Positions 55,118-62,988 of a stretch of DNA of 64,000 bases are shown here, in pieces; within the stretch, counting starts at the first letter, position 1, and each line of letters opens with the position of its first letter. A program made the position numbers and the translations under genes. Source of the stretch: Maritalea mediterranea (GTDB taxonomy: Bacteria > Pseudomonadota > Alphaproteobacteria > Rhizobiales > Devosiaceae); contig NZ_JAKGTI010000001.1 in assembly GCF_021568695.1 (NCBI RefSeq), forward strand, positions 1,488,001-1,552,000, in the 5' to 3' direction. The notes under the pieces were generated by a model. That model saw nothing but the letters and a program-made list of their open reading frames with translations, was not told where the DNA came from and did not search any database.

Positions 55118-58100
55118 ATGGCCGATCAGGGCGAGAGTTTCAGCCTGATTCCAAGCACCTATTTGTGCGGCGTGCCCGATGGCATGCAGCCGATTGTGAT
55201 CAGCCAGCAGCTTGAAAGCTTACAAGCAGATGCGCCGAACGACCCGGCGACCGTATTTGTCGCGCGCGATGGTCGGCGTATGCAGAAGATGGCCGAGCAT
55301 TTGCGCCATTTGTGCCCCAACCACGAAATATTGCTATTTCCGGCATGGGATTGTTTGCCCTATGACCGGGTGTCCCCAAACGCCGGTGTGCTGGCCGAGC
55401 GGATGACCGCGCTGGCGCAGCTCGCCAATGGCAATAATGCTGGCAAAATCGTCGTCACCACGGTCAATGCCATAGTGCAGAAAACCTTGCCGCCCGAGCT
55501 GGTGCAGCAATTCGCGCTTTTCTTTAAGGTCGGCGAAAATATCGGCACGGAAAAGCTAATCGAGTGGGCCAACGTCAATGGCTATTTGCGCGTGCCCACC
55601 GTGCGGGAAGAGGGCGAGTTTGCCGTGCGCGGCGGGTTGGTGGACTTATATCCTGCCGGTGCTGAGGCGCCCTTGCGGTTTGATTTTTTCGGCACCGCGC
55701 TCGAAACCATCCGCACCTTTGATCCTGAAACTCAGCGCACCCTGACACAGCAGCAATCAGCCGCGCTGGTGCCCATGAGCGAGGTTGTGCTGACACCAGA
55801 AGCGATTTCGACCTTCCGTCGTGCCTATACCCGCCAATTTGGCGGCGACACCGCCAATGATCCGCTATATACCGCCATCAGCGCTGGGCAGCGCTTTGCG
55901 GGCATGGAGCATTGGCTGCCGTTTTTCTATGAGGAAATGGGGCAATTCCGCGACTATACCGGCGAAGCGACCTGGATTTTGGATGATCAGGTCAGTCAGG
56001 CCATCTCGGAACGCATGGCGCAAATCGCCGATTATTACGAAGCCCGCTATGAGGCCTTGAACGAGCCACAGACCGGCGGCGCGCCCTATAAGCCGTTGCC
56101 GCCAGATTTGCTCTATGATTTGCAGGACGACACGACGGAGTGGTTGAGCACCAAGCTGCTGCAGATTACCCCGTTCCAATCGCTTGAACGGCCTGATGCT
56201 GAGGTGAAATCCCTCGATGGCCAGTTGGTCGCCAACTTTTCGCAAGAACGGCAGGCTAAAGACACTAATGTGTTTGAAGCCGTGCTCGAGCGCATTAGAA
56301 CAAAGCAAGGCGATGGCAAGCGCGCCGTCATCGCCTGTTGGAGCGAGGGCACGCGTGACCGTATGGCACAAGTGCTCAAAGACCACGAGCATGAAAATCT
56401 CAAGCTGATTCAATTCTGGCAGCAGGCCGAAGATCTGGGCAAAAACACCATCGGCCTGATTGTTTTGGGCCTTGAATCGGGCTTTGAAACCGACCGCCAT
56501 TTTGTGTTGTCGGAGCAGGATATTCTGGGCGAACGGATTATTCGCTCCCGCAAACGCAAAAAAGGTGCCGACGCCATCACCGAGGCAAGCGGTCTCGCCG
56601 CGGGCGATCTGGTGGTGCATGTGGATCATGGTATTGGCCGCTTTGTTGGCCTTAAAGCCATTGAGGTGACCGGCGCGCCCCACGATTGTGTGGAAATCGA
56701 ATATGCTAAAGGCGATCGGCTCTACCTGCCGGTCGAAAACATCGAACTTCTGTCGCGCTATGGCTCTGAAGGCGGCGATGGCGTCTTGGACAAGCTGGGC
56801 GGTGTCGCCTGGCAGGCGAAAAAATCCAAGCTCAAGCAACGCATCCGCGAAATGGCGGATCAGTTGATCAAAGTCGCCGCCGCCCGCGAACTCACCGAAG
56901 GCGATGTGATCGAGCCGACCACCGGACTTTACGAGGAATTCTGCGCCCGCTTCCCGTTTGAAGAAACAGATGATCAGCTCAACGCGATCGATTCTGTTTT
57001 CGAAGATTTGACCAGCGGCCGCGCCATGGATCGGTTGGTTTGCGGCGATGTGGGCTTTGGTAAAACCGAAGTTGCCTTGCGCGCCGCCTTTGCTGTGGCA
57101 ATGACCGGCAAGCAGGTCGCCGTGGTGGTGCCCACCACATTGTTGGCACGTCAGCACTATAAAACCTTCAAGGAACGCTTTGCCGACCTGCCCGTGCGGG
57201 TGCGCCAGGCCTCACGCCTCGTCTCCGCCAAAGAGTTGAAGGCCACAAAAGAGGGGGTGGCCAGCGGTGATGTAGACATCGTCATCGGCACCCATGCCTT
57301 GCTCGGCAAAAGCATCAAGTTCCACGATCTCGGCTTGCTGGTGATCGATGAGGAGCAGCATTTCGGTGTGGGCCACAAGGAGCGCTTGAAAGAGCTGAAA
57401 TCCAGCGTCCATGTGCTCACACTATCGGCGACGCCAATTCCGCGCACCTTGCAGATGGCGCTGACTGGCGTGCGCGACCTGTCCATCTTGGCGACACCAC
57501 CGATTGATCGCCTGTCCGTGCGCTCATTTGTGATGCCGTTCGACAGTCTGGTGATCCGCGAAGCGCTGTTGCGCGAAAAATATCGCGGCGGGCAAAGCTT
57601 TTATGTGGTGCCGCGCATCAAAGATCAGGCGGACATTGCCGCTTTTCTGGATGAGCATGTGCCCGAAATCAGTTATGTGGTCGCCAATGGCCAAATGTCG
57701 CCGGGCGAACTCGATGACATTATGAACGCCTTTTATGATGGCAAGTTCGATGTGTTGGTCGCCACCACCATTGTCGAGTCGGGACTGGACATTCCAACCG
57801 CCAACACGTTGGTGGTGCACAGGGCTGACAATTTCGGCCTATCACAACTGCACCAGATTCGCGGCCGGATCGGTCGGTCAAAAGTGCGTGCCTACGCGCT
57901 CTTCACCACGCCGGCGCATCAAAAACTCACGGATACGGCCACCCGGCGCCTTTCCGTGCTGCAATCGCTGGACAGTTTGGGCGCGGGCTTCCAACTGGCC
58001 AGCCACGACCTCGATATTCGCGGTGCCGGCAATATTTTGGGCGAAGAACAGTCGGGTCATATCAAGGAAGTCGGGTTTGAGCTTTATCAGGCCATGCTTG

Positions 58101-58609
58101 AAGAAGCGGTGGCGCAGCTTAAGACCGGCAATGATGAGGATGAAGTGGAGGACCAGTGGTCACCGCAGATCTCACTCGGCATGCCGGTGATGATTCCCGA
58201 AAATTATGTGCCTGATCTGCAGGTGCGCATGCAGCTTTATCGCCGTTTGGGCGACCTCACCGAGGCCCAGGAGATTGATGAGTTCGGCGCCGAGCTGATC
58301 GACCGGTTTGGGCCGCTGCCGGAAGAAGTGAAGCACCTGCTCAAAATCGTGCTGGTCAAATCCTTGTGCCGCCGCGCCAATGTCGAAAAAGTGGACGCCG
58401 GGCCGAAAGGCGCTGTGATCAGTTTGCGCAATGGTGAATTCCCCAATCCAGCAGCGTTGGTACAACTTATTGCAAATCCAGCAGAAAAAGCTAAAGTGCG
58501 GCCGGACCAAAAGCTTGTTTTTGCCCGCAACTGGCCGGACAACAACAAAAAGTTGACCGGTGCGGCGCGGATTTTGGCCCAATTGGCCAAGCTCGCTGAG
58601 CAGGGGTAG
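55118..58609 (+). CDS. mfd: Transcription-repair coupling factor Mfd
   Basis: Removes RNA polymerase stalled at DNA lesions and recruits UvrA. The 1163-residue protein has a UvrB-homology N-terminus (FPAWDCLPYDRVSPN), the RNA polymerase-interaction region (GDLVVHVDHGIGRFVGL), a RecG-like translocase with Walker A CGDVGFGKTEVALRAAF and DEEQ box LLVIDEEQHFGVGHKERL, then SATPIPRTLQMALTG, QIRGRIGRS and the C-terminal TRCF domain. Length is normal. Its partner uvrA is also in this window. Confidence 0.97.
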   Translation: MADQGESFSLIPSTYLCGVPDGMQPIVISQQLESLQADAPNDPATVFVARDGRRMQKMAEHLRHLCPNHEILLFPAWDCLPYDRVSPNAGVLAERMTALAQLANGNNAGKIVVTTVNAIVQKTLPPELVQQFALFFKVGENIGTEKLIEWANVNGYLRVPTVREEGEFAVRGGLVDLYPAGAEAPLRFDFFGTALETIRTFDPETQRTLTQQQSAALVPMSEVVLTPEAISTFRRAYTRQFGGDTANDPLYTAISAGQRFAGMEHWLPFFYEEMGQFRDYTGEATWILDDQVSQAISERMAQIADYYEARYEALNEPQTGGAPYKPLPPDLLYDLQDDTTEWLSTKLLQITPFQSLERPDAEVKSLDGQLVANFSQERQAKDTNVFEAVLERIRTKQGDGKRAVIACWSEGTRDRMAQVLKDHEHENLKLIQFWQQAEDLGKNTIGLIVLGLESGFETDRHFVLSEQDILGERIIRSRKRKKGADAITEASGLAAGDLVVHVDHGIGRFVGLKAIEVTGAPHDCVEIEYAKGDRLYLPVENIELLSRYGSEGGDGVLDKLGGVAWQAKKSKLKQRIREMADQLIKVAAARELTEGDVIEPTTGLYEEFCARFPFEETDDQLNAIDSVFEDLTSGRAMDRLVCGDVGFGKTEVALRAAFAVAMTGKQVAVVVPTTLLARQHYKTFKERFADLPVRVRQASRLVSAKELKATKEGVASGDVDIVIGTHALLGKSIKFHDLGLLVIDEEQHFGVGHKERLKELKSSVHVLTLSATPIPRTLQMALTGVRDLSILATPPIDRLSVRSFVMPFDSLVIREALLREKYRGGQSFYVVPRIKDQADIAAFLDEHVPEISYVVANGQMSPGELDDIMNAFYDGKFDVLVATTIVESGLDIPTANTLVVHRADNFGLSQLHQIRGRIGRSKVRAYALFTTPAHQKLTDTATRRLSVLQSLDSLGAGFQLASHDLDIRGAGNILGEEQSGHIKEVGFELYQAMLEEAVAQLKTGNDEDEVEDQWSPQISLGMPVMIPENYVPDLQVRMQLYRRLGDLTEAQEIDEFGAELIDRFGPLPEEVKHLLKIVLVKSLCRRANVEKVDAGPKGAVISLRNGEFPNPAALVQLIANPAEKAKVRPDQKLVFARNWPDNNKKLTGAARILAQLAKLAEQG

Positions 58610-58772
58610 GCGGGGAATTTTAAAGAACGACGTTAAGGATGGGCAGAAACCATTTTGATGAAATCCGGTTTGATTGCCGTTTTTGTCATGTTATTGCCCG
58701 ATTTAGAACGTCAATAGGGTGGAACTGAAAACGCGAGCCATTCATGTGCTCGCGAAACAAACAGGGTGCGTT

Positions 58773-59423
58773 ATGCTCAATATTTTTAAGTCAGGTGCAA
58801 AACTTGCAGCAGCCGGCATGTTGGTCATGTCACTTGCTGGTGGCGCGTTGGCACAAGACGCTCAACCAACTGAACGAAAGCCTGAAGATAACTGGCTGAA
58901 AGTTTGCGACAAGCTAAGCTCCGGTGATTTGGCCTGTATCGTGCGTCAAGTCGTTTATAAAGGCGGGAACAAAATTGGCGCGTTCACCTTGCGGGATGAT
59001 CCTTCTGGTGAAAACCGCTTTCTTGCCATTGCCGAAATGCCATTGGCGGTCCTGCTGCCATTCGGCTTGACCTGGCAGGTGGACAGCACCAAGCCAATCC
59101 GGATGCCGTTTGTAACCTGTGACCCCACCAAATGTACCGGCCAATTGGTGGTCAACGAAGCCTTTATCGGCGCATTGAAACGCGGTGCGAAGTTGAAATT
59201 GTCGGCCAAAAACCGCGCCAACAAGGATTTGGTGGTTGAGGTGAACCTTTCAGGCTTCACTGCGGTCTATGAAGGCGACGAATATTTCACCCCGGCTGAG
59301 TTCCAGGCCCAGTCTTCAGGCCAAAATGCGCTCGAGCAACAATTGCAGGGCGTTGCCGAAGAGTTGCGCAAGGAAAAATCAGGTGAGGGCAACGCCCAGC
59401 CTGCCGAAAACAGCGGCAATTAG
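58773..59423 (+). CDS. IalB family (invasion-associated locus B) secreted protein
   Basis: A 216-residue exported protein. The signal peptide MLNIFKSGAKLAAAGMLVMSLAGGALA is followed by QDAQPTERK. The mature domain has DNWLKVC, CIVRQVVYKGG, PLAVLLPFGLTWQVD and FVTCDPTKCTGQL, the IalB pattern with paired cysteines. The family was named from Bartonella but is widespread in free-living Hyphomicrobiales, where the function is unknown. I chose ATG 58773 since the signal peptide begins there; the frame opens at GTG 58719. The C-terminal 35 residues are Gln/Glu/Asn-rich. Confidence 0.87.
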   Translation: MLNIFKSGAKLAAAGMLVMSLAGGALAQDAQPTERKPEDNWLKVCDKLSSGDLACIVRQVVYKGGNKIGAFTLRDDPSGENRFLAIAEMPLAVLLPFGLTWQVDSTKPIRMPFVTCDPTKCTGQLVVNEAFIGALKRGAKLKLSAKNRANKDLVVEVNLSGFTAVYEGDEYFTPAEFQAQSSGQNALEQQLQGVAEELRKEKSGEGNAQPAENSGN

Positions 59424-59470
59424 AGTTTGCTGTAATTTGCTAAAATTATAGCTGAATTTCTTGGATGTTT

Positions 59471-59490
59471 GGGGCGCTGTTTAGCGCCCC
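59471..59490. terminator. Bidirectional hairpin between ialB-like gene and ubiH-type gene
   Basis: GGGGCGCT and AGCGCCCC form a perfect 8-bp stem with a GTTT loop. It lies 47 bases after the IalB-family stop and spans the end of the convergent hydroxylase gene (stop at 59481-59483). The T-tract on the plus side is weak (ATTCCTATTTT). Confidence 0.65.
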
Positions 59491-60653
59491 ATTCCTATTT
59501 TAAAGGCCAGCTTGCGAAGCGGCGGCACAGATTTGAGTGCCCATAATCCAGACAGCCGCAAAAGCTGTGCGGGCAGAAAGTCCGACAACAGCGACTTGAA
59601 CAACCCATCCACAAAACCACTGGTCTTGATCAGATCGGGTGTGCGCTTGGCCGCATAGCTGGCGCTGATCCGGTCTGCCTCGGTGCGCCCAATCGCTTGA
59701 CCTTCAGGCACAATGGCATCAATCGCCTCAATCAAAGATTTAACATCCCGCAGCCCCAAATTTAGGCCCTGCGCCCCAATGGGCGGGAAGGCATGCGCCG
59801 CTTCGCCCACCAGCACCACACCATCTTTGCCCGCAACACGCATATGCAAATTGGAGAGGGGGAAGACAAAACGTTTGGTCAGTAATTTCGCGTGGCCAAA
59901 CAGATGGTTGGCCTTTTCTGCCAATAACTTTTCAAACTTCTCGTCCGTAAGCGCCAGCGCCTCATTCAGCACTTTATGCTGATCCAGCCAGACCAGATTG
60001 ATCTTGTTATTGTGCGCTGGCACCAGTGTGAACGGGCCGTTTTCATAGTGAAACTCAATCGAGCAATCGCCAATTGGGCGTTCAAACTCGAAGTCACACA
60101 CCAATGCGGACTGGCCAAACTGTTCTTCATCGACTTCAAAGCCAAACTGTTGGCGCACGACCGATTTTTTGCCGTCAGCCCCCACCAGAAGCCGTGCCCG
60201 ATGTTCATTTTGATGCGCATCAGTGATCACGAACACACCGTCAGCTTGCCGGTCAATCAGCCCCACGCGGGCTTCCACCTTGGTGATTTCACCCGGTTGA
60301 TCATCTGCAAATGCTTGGAAACGTGGCAGCAAATCTGCATTGGGAAAGTTATAGCCAAATTGCGGATGCCCCGCTTCGCGGCTGTCAAAAAGCGCCTCAG
60401 GCCCACGCAACAATCGTTTTGTGGCGTCGATAATGCGAATTTGGCGCAGCGGATACCCCAAGGAATCCGGATCGGGACACAGACCTGTCTCTTTCAAAAA
60501 CTCAACAGTCGGCATCATCAAGGCCGAAGTGCGGTAATCCTTCTCCATCGCCGGCGCAAAATGCACGATGGAATTGCCACGCGCTTTCAACAACCCGGCC
60601 AGCGCCGCGCCAGTCAGGCCGCCCCCTACAATTGCAATGTCATAAACGGTCAT
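59481..60653 (-). CDS. UbiH/UbiF/VisC/COQ6 family FAD-dependent hydroxylase
   Basis: A 390-residue flavin monooxygenase of ubiquinone biosynthesis, hydroxylating the quinone ring. The N-terminal FAD motif DIAIVGGGLTGAALAGLLKARG (GxGxxG), the middle ARLLVGADGKKSVVRQ (DG motif) and VLVGEAAHAFPPIGAQGLNLGLRD (second FAD motif) are all present. Which ring position it hydroxylates cannot be read from sequence; in Hyphomicrobiales a UbiL or UbiH role is usual. It is convergent with the IalB-family gene. Confidence 0.9.
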   Translation of the reverse strand: MTVYDIAIVGGGLTGAALAGLLKARGNSIVHFAPAMEKDYRTSALMMPTVEFLKETGLCPDPDSLGYPLRQIRIIDATKRLLRGPEALFDSREAGHPQFGYNFPNADLLPRFQAFADDQPGEITKVEARVGLIDRQADGVFVITDAHQNEHRARLLVGADGKKSVVRQQFGFEVDEEQFGQSALVCDFEFERPIGDCSIEFHYENGPFTLVPAHNNKINLVWLDQHKVLNEALALTDEKFEKLLAEKANHLFGHAKLLTKRFVFPLSNLHMRVAGKDGVVLVGEAAHAFPPIGAQGLNLGLRDVKSLIEAIDAIVPEGQAIGRTEADRISASYAAKRTPDLIKTSGFVDGLFKSLLSDFLPAQLLRLSGLWALKSVPPLRKLAFKIGMGR

Positions 60654-60887
60654 AAATCATCTCACAATCTGAAGCTGATTATGGCTGATCCGTTGACAAA
60701 TGGCTAAGGGGAAATTGTCGCATTTATTCGTTAGACGAGCGCCAGTGTTGCTATATCCTGAATAAGCTGCGCACCAGAAATTCTCGCGCCAAAAGTGCGG
60801 TTTTTGGGCAGGGCGGCCTTTTCTTTCGGTATATAAAGCTGCAAGCTGCGCAACCAATATGCGCAAGATCAAAAAGGGAGACACCTC

Positions 60888-61856
60888 ATGCAAAAGATTG
60901 TGATCAATCAAACCGGCGGCACGGAACAACTCAACCTGGTCGATTTTGAACTGGGCACACCCGGCGCAGGCGAGGTGCAAATCAAACACACCGCCATCGG
61001 CCTCAACTTCATTGATGTCTATTTCCGCACCGGGCTTTATCCGGCCGAAAAGCCGTTCACGCCGGGCATGGAGGCTGCAGGCATTGTAGAGCAGGTAGGT
61101 GAGGGCGTCACCAACGTCAAATCAGGCGACCGTGTGGTCTATTGTGGCGCTCTTGGCGCCTATGCCACCCACCGCAATATCGCCGCCGACAAGCTGGTTC
61201 CCATTCCAGATGGCGTTTCCGACGACATTTCGGCAGCATCACTTTTGAAAGGTTTAACAGCGCATTATTTGCTTTTCCTCACCTATAAGTTGAAGAAAGG
61301 TGATGCCATGTTCGTCCAGGCCGCAGCGGGCGGGGTGGGGTCGATTCTCTGCCAATGGGGCAAGCATCTGGGCGGCTATGTGATCGGCGCCGTCGGCTCC
61401 GATGAAAAGGTGCCGCTGGCCAAGGAAAATGGCTGCGATGTGGTCATCAACTTGTCCAATGAAGACTTTGTCGAAAAAGTGCGCGAGGCAACCGATGGCA
61501 AGGGTGTGCCCGTGGTTTATGATTCTCTGGGTAAGGATACTTTTGAGAAAAGTCTCGATTGTTTACAGCCCCACGGCCTGATGGTGTCCTACGGCAATGC
61601 CACCGGACCGGTTTCAATCCCCGATCTCGGCATTTTGTCGCGCAAAGGCTCACTCTATGTGGTGCGGCCAAAACTGTTCGACTACACCAACACCCATGAG
61701 GAACTGGTCAACAATGCGAACGCCTTGTTCGACGTGATTCAAAAGAATGTGGTGAAGGTGAATATCGGCCAGAAATTCGACCTGAAAGACATCGCCAAAG
61801 CGCATAACGCCTTGGAAAATCGGCAAACAACTGGCTCGACAATTATTTTGCCGTAA
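60888..61856 (+). CDS. NADPH:quinone oxidoreductase (zinc-independent MDR family)
   Basis: A 322-residue medium-chain reductase of the QOR1 type. It has an N-terminal GroES-like domain (LNFIDVYFRTGLYPAEKPFTPGMEAAGIVEQVGEGV) and a Rossmann domain with VQAAAGGVGSILCQW as the AAxGGVG nucleotide motif and YDSLGKDTFEKSLDCL. The zinc-binding cysteines of alcohol dehydrogenases are absent, as expected. Substrates are probably quinones or enones. AAAAGGGAG precedes the ATG. The 234-base region before it holds no gene that I can see. Confidence 0.92.
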   Translation: MQKIVINQTGGTEQLNLVDFELGTPGAGEVQIKHTAIGLNFIDVYFRTGLYPAEKPFTPGMEAAGIVEQVGEGVTNVKSGDRVVYCGALGAYATHRNIAADKLVPIPDGVSDDISAASLLKGLTAHYLLFLTYKLKKGDAMFVQAAAGGVGSILCQWGKHLGGYVIGAVGSDEKVPLAKENGCDVVINLSNEDFVEKVREATDGKGVPVVYDSLGKDTFEKSLDCLQPHGLMVSYGNATGPVSIPDLGILSRKGSLYVVRPKLFDYTNTHEELVNNANALFDVIQKNVVKVNIGQKFDLKDIAKAHNALENRQTTGSTIILP

Positions 61857-61884
61857 ATTTTTGATGAGATTGGTCTTTAGCCCC

Positions 61885-61913
61885 TTGCAACTGATCGCAA
61901 GGTGCGATAGATC
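61885..61913 (+). promoter_or_regulatory. Possible promoter of tRNA-Ser
   Basis: TTGCAA (61885-61890) and TAGATC (61908-61913) are spaced by 17 bases, with the tRNA beginning 15 bases further on. The -10 box is a poor match, so this is tentative. Confidence 0.4.
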
Positions 61914-61927
61914 ACCTCTCACATTGC

Positions 61928-62018
61928 GGGTGGGTGGCAGAGCTGGTTGAATGCACCGGTCTTGAAAACCGGCGAGCGTGCAAGCGTTCCGGGGGTTCGA
62001 ATCCCTCCCCACCCGCCA
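61928..62018 (+). tRNA. tRNA-Ser (anticodon TGA)
   Basis: Acceptor GGGTGGG pairs with CCCACCC, D-arm begins TGGCAGAGCTGG, the anticodon arm CCGGT-CTTGAAA-ACCGG shows TGA, a long variable arm (CGAGCGTGCAAGCGTTC) marks a class II tRNA, and the T-arm GGGGG-TTCGAAT-CCCTC follows. The discriminator is G and CCA is encoded (62016-62018). Confidence 0.96.
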
Positions 62019-62095
62019 TGTTATCCTTTCTAAAATATTGTTTTATTTCTAGCCGCGCATGTTATCAATTGGATTGTCCTGCGCCTGACGCCCCC

Positions 62096-62881
62096 CTAAA
62101 CATTCCGCGCAAACCAGTCGCGCGTCGCTTGGTCGGCGGGAAGCATGGTTTCCAGCCGCAATTCATCCAGCGCAGCGTTTGTGCTGGCGCCGATGGTGGC
62201 GGTGAGGGAGAAGAATCGCAGATCTGCGCCCCCCATGCGGATATGAATGGTCAACACCGGTGCGGGATAGTCGGTGATCGGCTTGTCCAGCAGTGTGGCC
62301 ACGCCGGGCAAGGTCTTCAACTCGGCCAGAAAATCTGCAGTGCCGGGCTTATTCGGGTGGCGGGCCAGTTCGTAGTGCAACAACCGCATCAGTGTTTGCG
62401 CCATTTCATCCCAATTCACCACTGACGCGCGCAACGGGCCGGGCTGCAAAAAGGCGCGCAACAGATTGGGTTTTGGATCCAGCCCGAACAGGGCGAAGAA
62501 CCCATCAGCGCCCTTATTTGTTTTTTGCACCTGCCACAAACAATCGATTGAGACAGCCGGGTAGGGGTTGTGACCGTTCAACACATGGTCAATTGATTGT
62601 TCTATGGCCTCGCGCTCTTGTGCACTCCATTGCGTGGCATCCGACCGGGCGGTAAAGCCAGCGGCCATCAGCATATTGTCTACTTCCCCTGCAGGCATGT
62701 CCAGCGCCACGCCCAATTGGGAAATGGCCTGGCGGCTGGGGCGTGCCCGTCCGGTTTCCAAAAAGCTCAAATGCCGTTGCGACAGGCCCGCTTCGAGCGA
62801 GAGGTCAAGCTGGCTGAAGCGGCGACGCTGCCGCCAATCTTTAAGCAGTGAAGAAAAATCAGAACGTGTTTTTTTGGCCAT
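62096..62881 (-). CDS. XRE family regulator with MmyB-like ligand-binding domain
   Basis: A 261-residue regulator. The N-terminal helix-turn-helix is FSQLDLSLEAGLSQRHLSFLETGRARPSRQ (about residues 22-51). From about residue 95 it has the MmyB-like PAS-fold domain (NPYPAVSIDCLWQVQKTN, NLLRAFLQPGPLRASVVNWDE, TIHIRMGGADLRFFSLTATIG), proposed to bind fatty acids or similar ligands. It is divergent from a hydrolase-fusion gene, with an inverted repeat between them, so it probably regulates that gene. The repressor or activator role is not known. Confidence 0.9.
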   Translation of the reverse strand: MAKKTRSDFSSLLKDWRQRRRFSQLDLSLEAGLSQRHLSFLETGRARPSRQAISQLGVALDMPAGEVDNMLMAAGFTARSDATQWSAQEREAIEQSIDHVLNGHNPYPAVSIDCLWQVQKTNKGADGFFALFGLDPKPNLLRAFLQPGPLRASVVNWDEMAQTLMRLLHYELARHPNKPGTADFLAELKTLPGVATLLDKPITDYPAPVLTIHIRMGGADLRFFSLTATIGASTNAALDELRLETMLPADQATRDWFARNV

Positions 62882-62913
62882 GGCGACAGCCTATGCCGCA
62901 TCGATGCTGAATT

Positions 62914-62934
62914 CAATTACCTTCTTGGTAATTG
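62914..62934. promoter_or_regulatory. Likely operator between XRE regulator and hydrolase genes
   Basis: CAATTACC-ttctt-GGTAATTG has perfect 8-bp arms with a 5-base spacer, in the 107-base divergent gap, 33 bases from the regulator start and 55 bases from the hydrolase start. XRE regulators bind such inverted repeats as dimers. Confidence 0.7.
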
Positions 62935-62988
62935 TTATGATTACGTCATCATGCCTAGAGTGCGGCCACCTAATGAAAGGAATGGCCA

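Noticed and set aside
55865-57157. 430-residue open frame antisense to mfd
   Set aside because: It lies wholly inside mfd on the other strand. Its composition reflects the codon bias of mfd, with no recognisable domain or ribosome binding site.
60693-60721. TTGACA at 60693 as promoter for the quinone oxidoreductase
   Set aside because: The -35 box is perfect, but the 16 to 18 bases that follow lead to no acceptable -10 box (TGTCGC).
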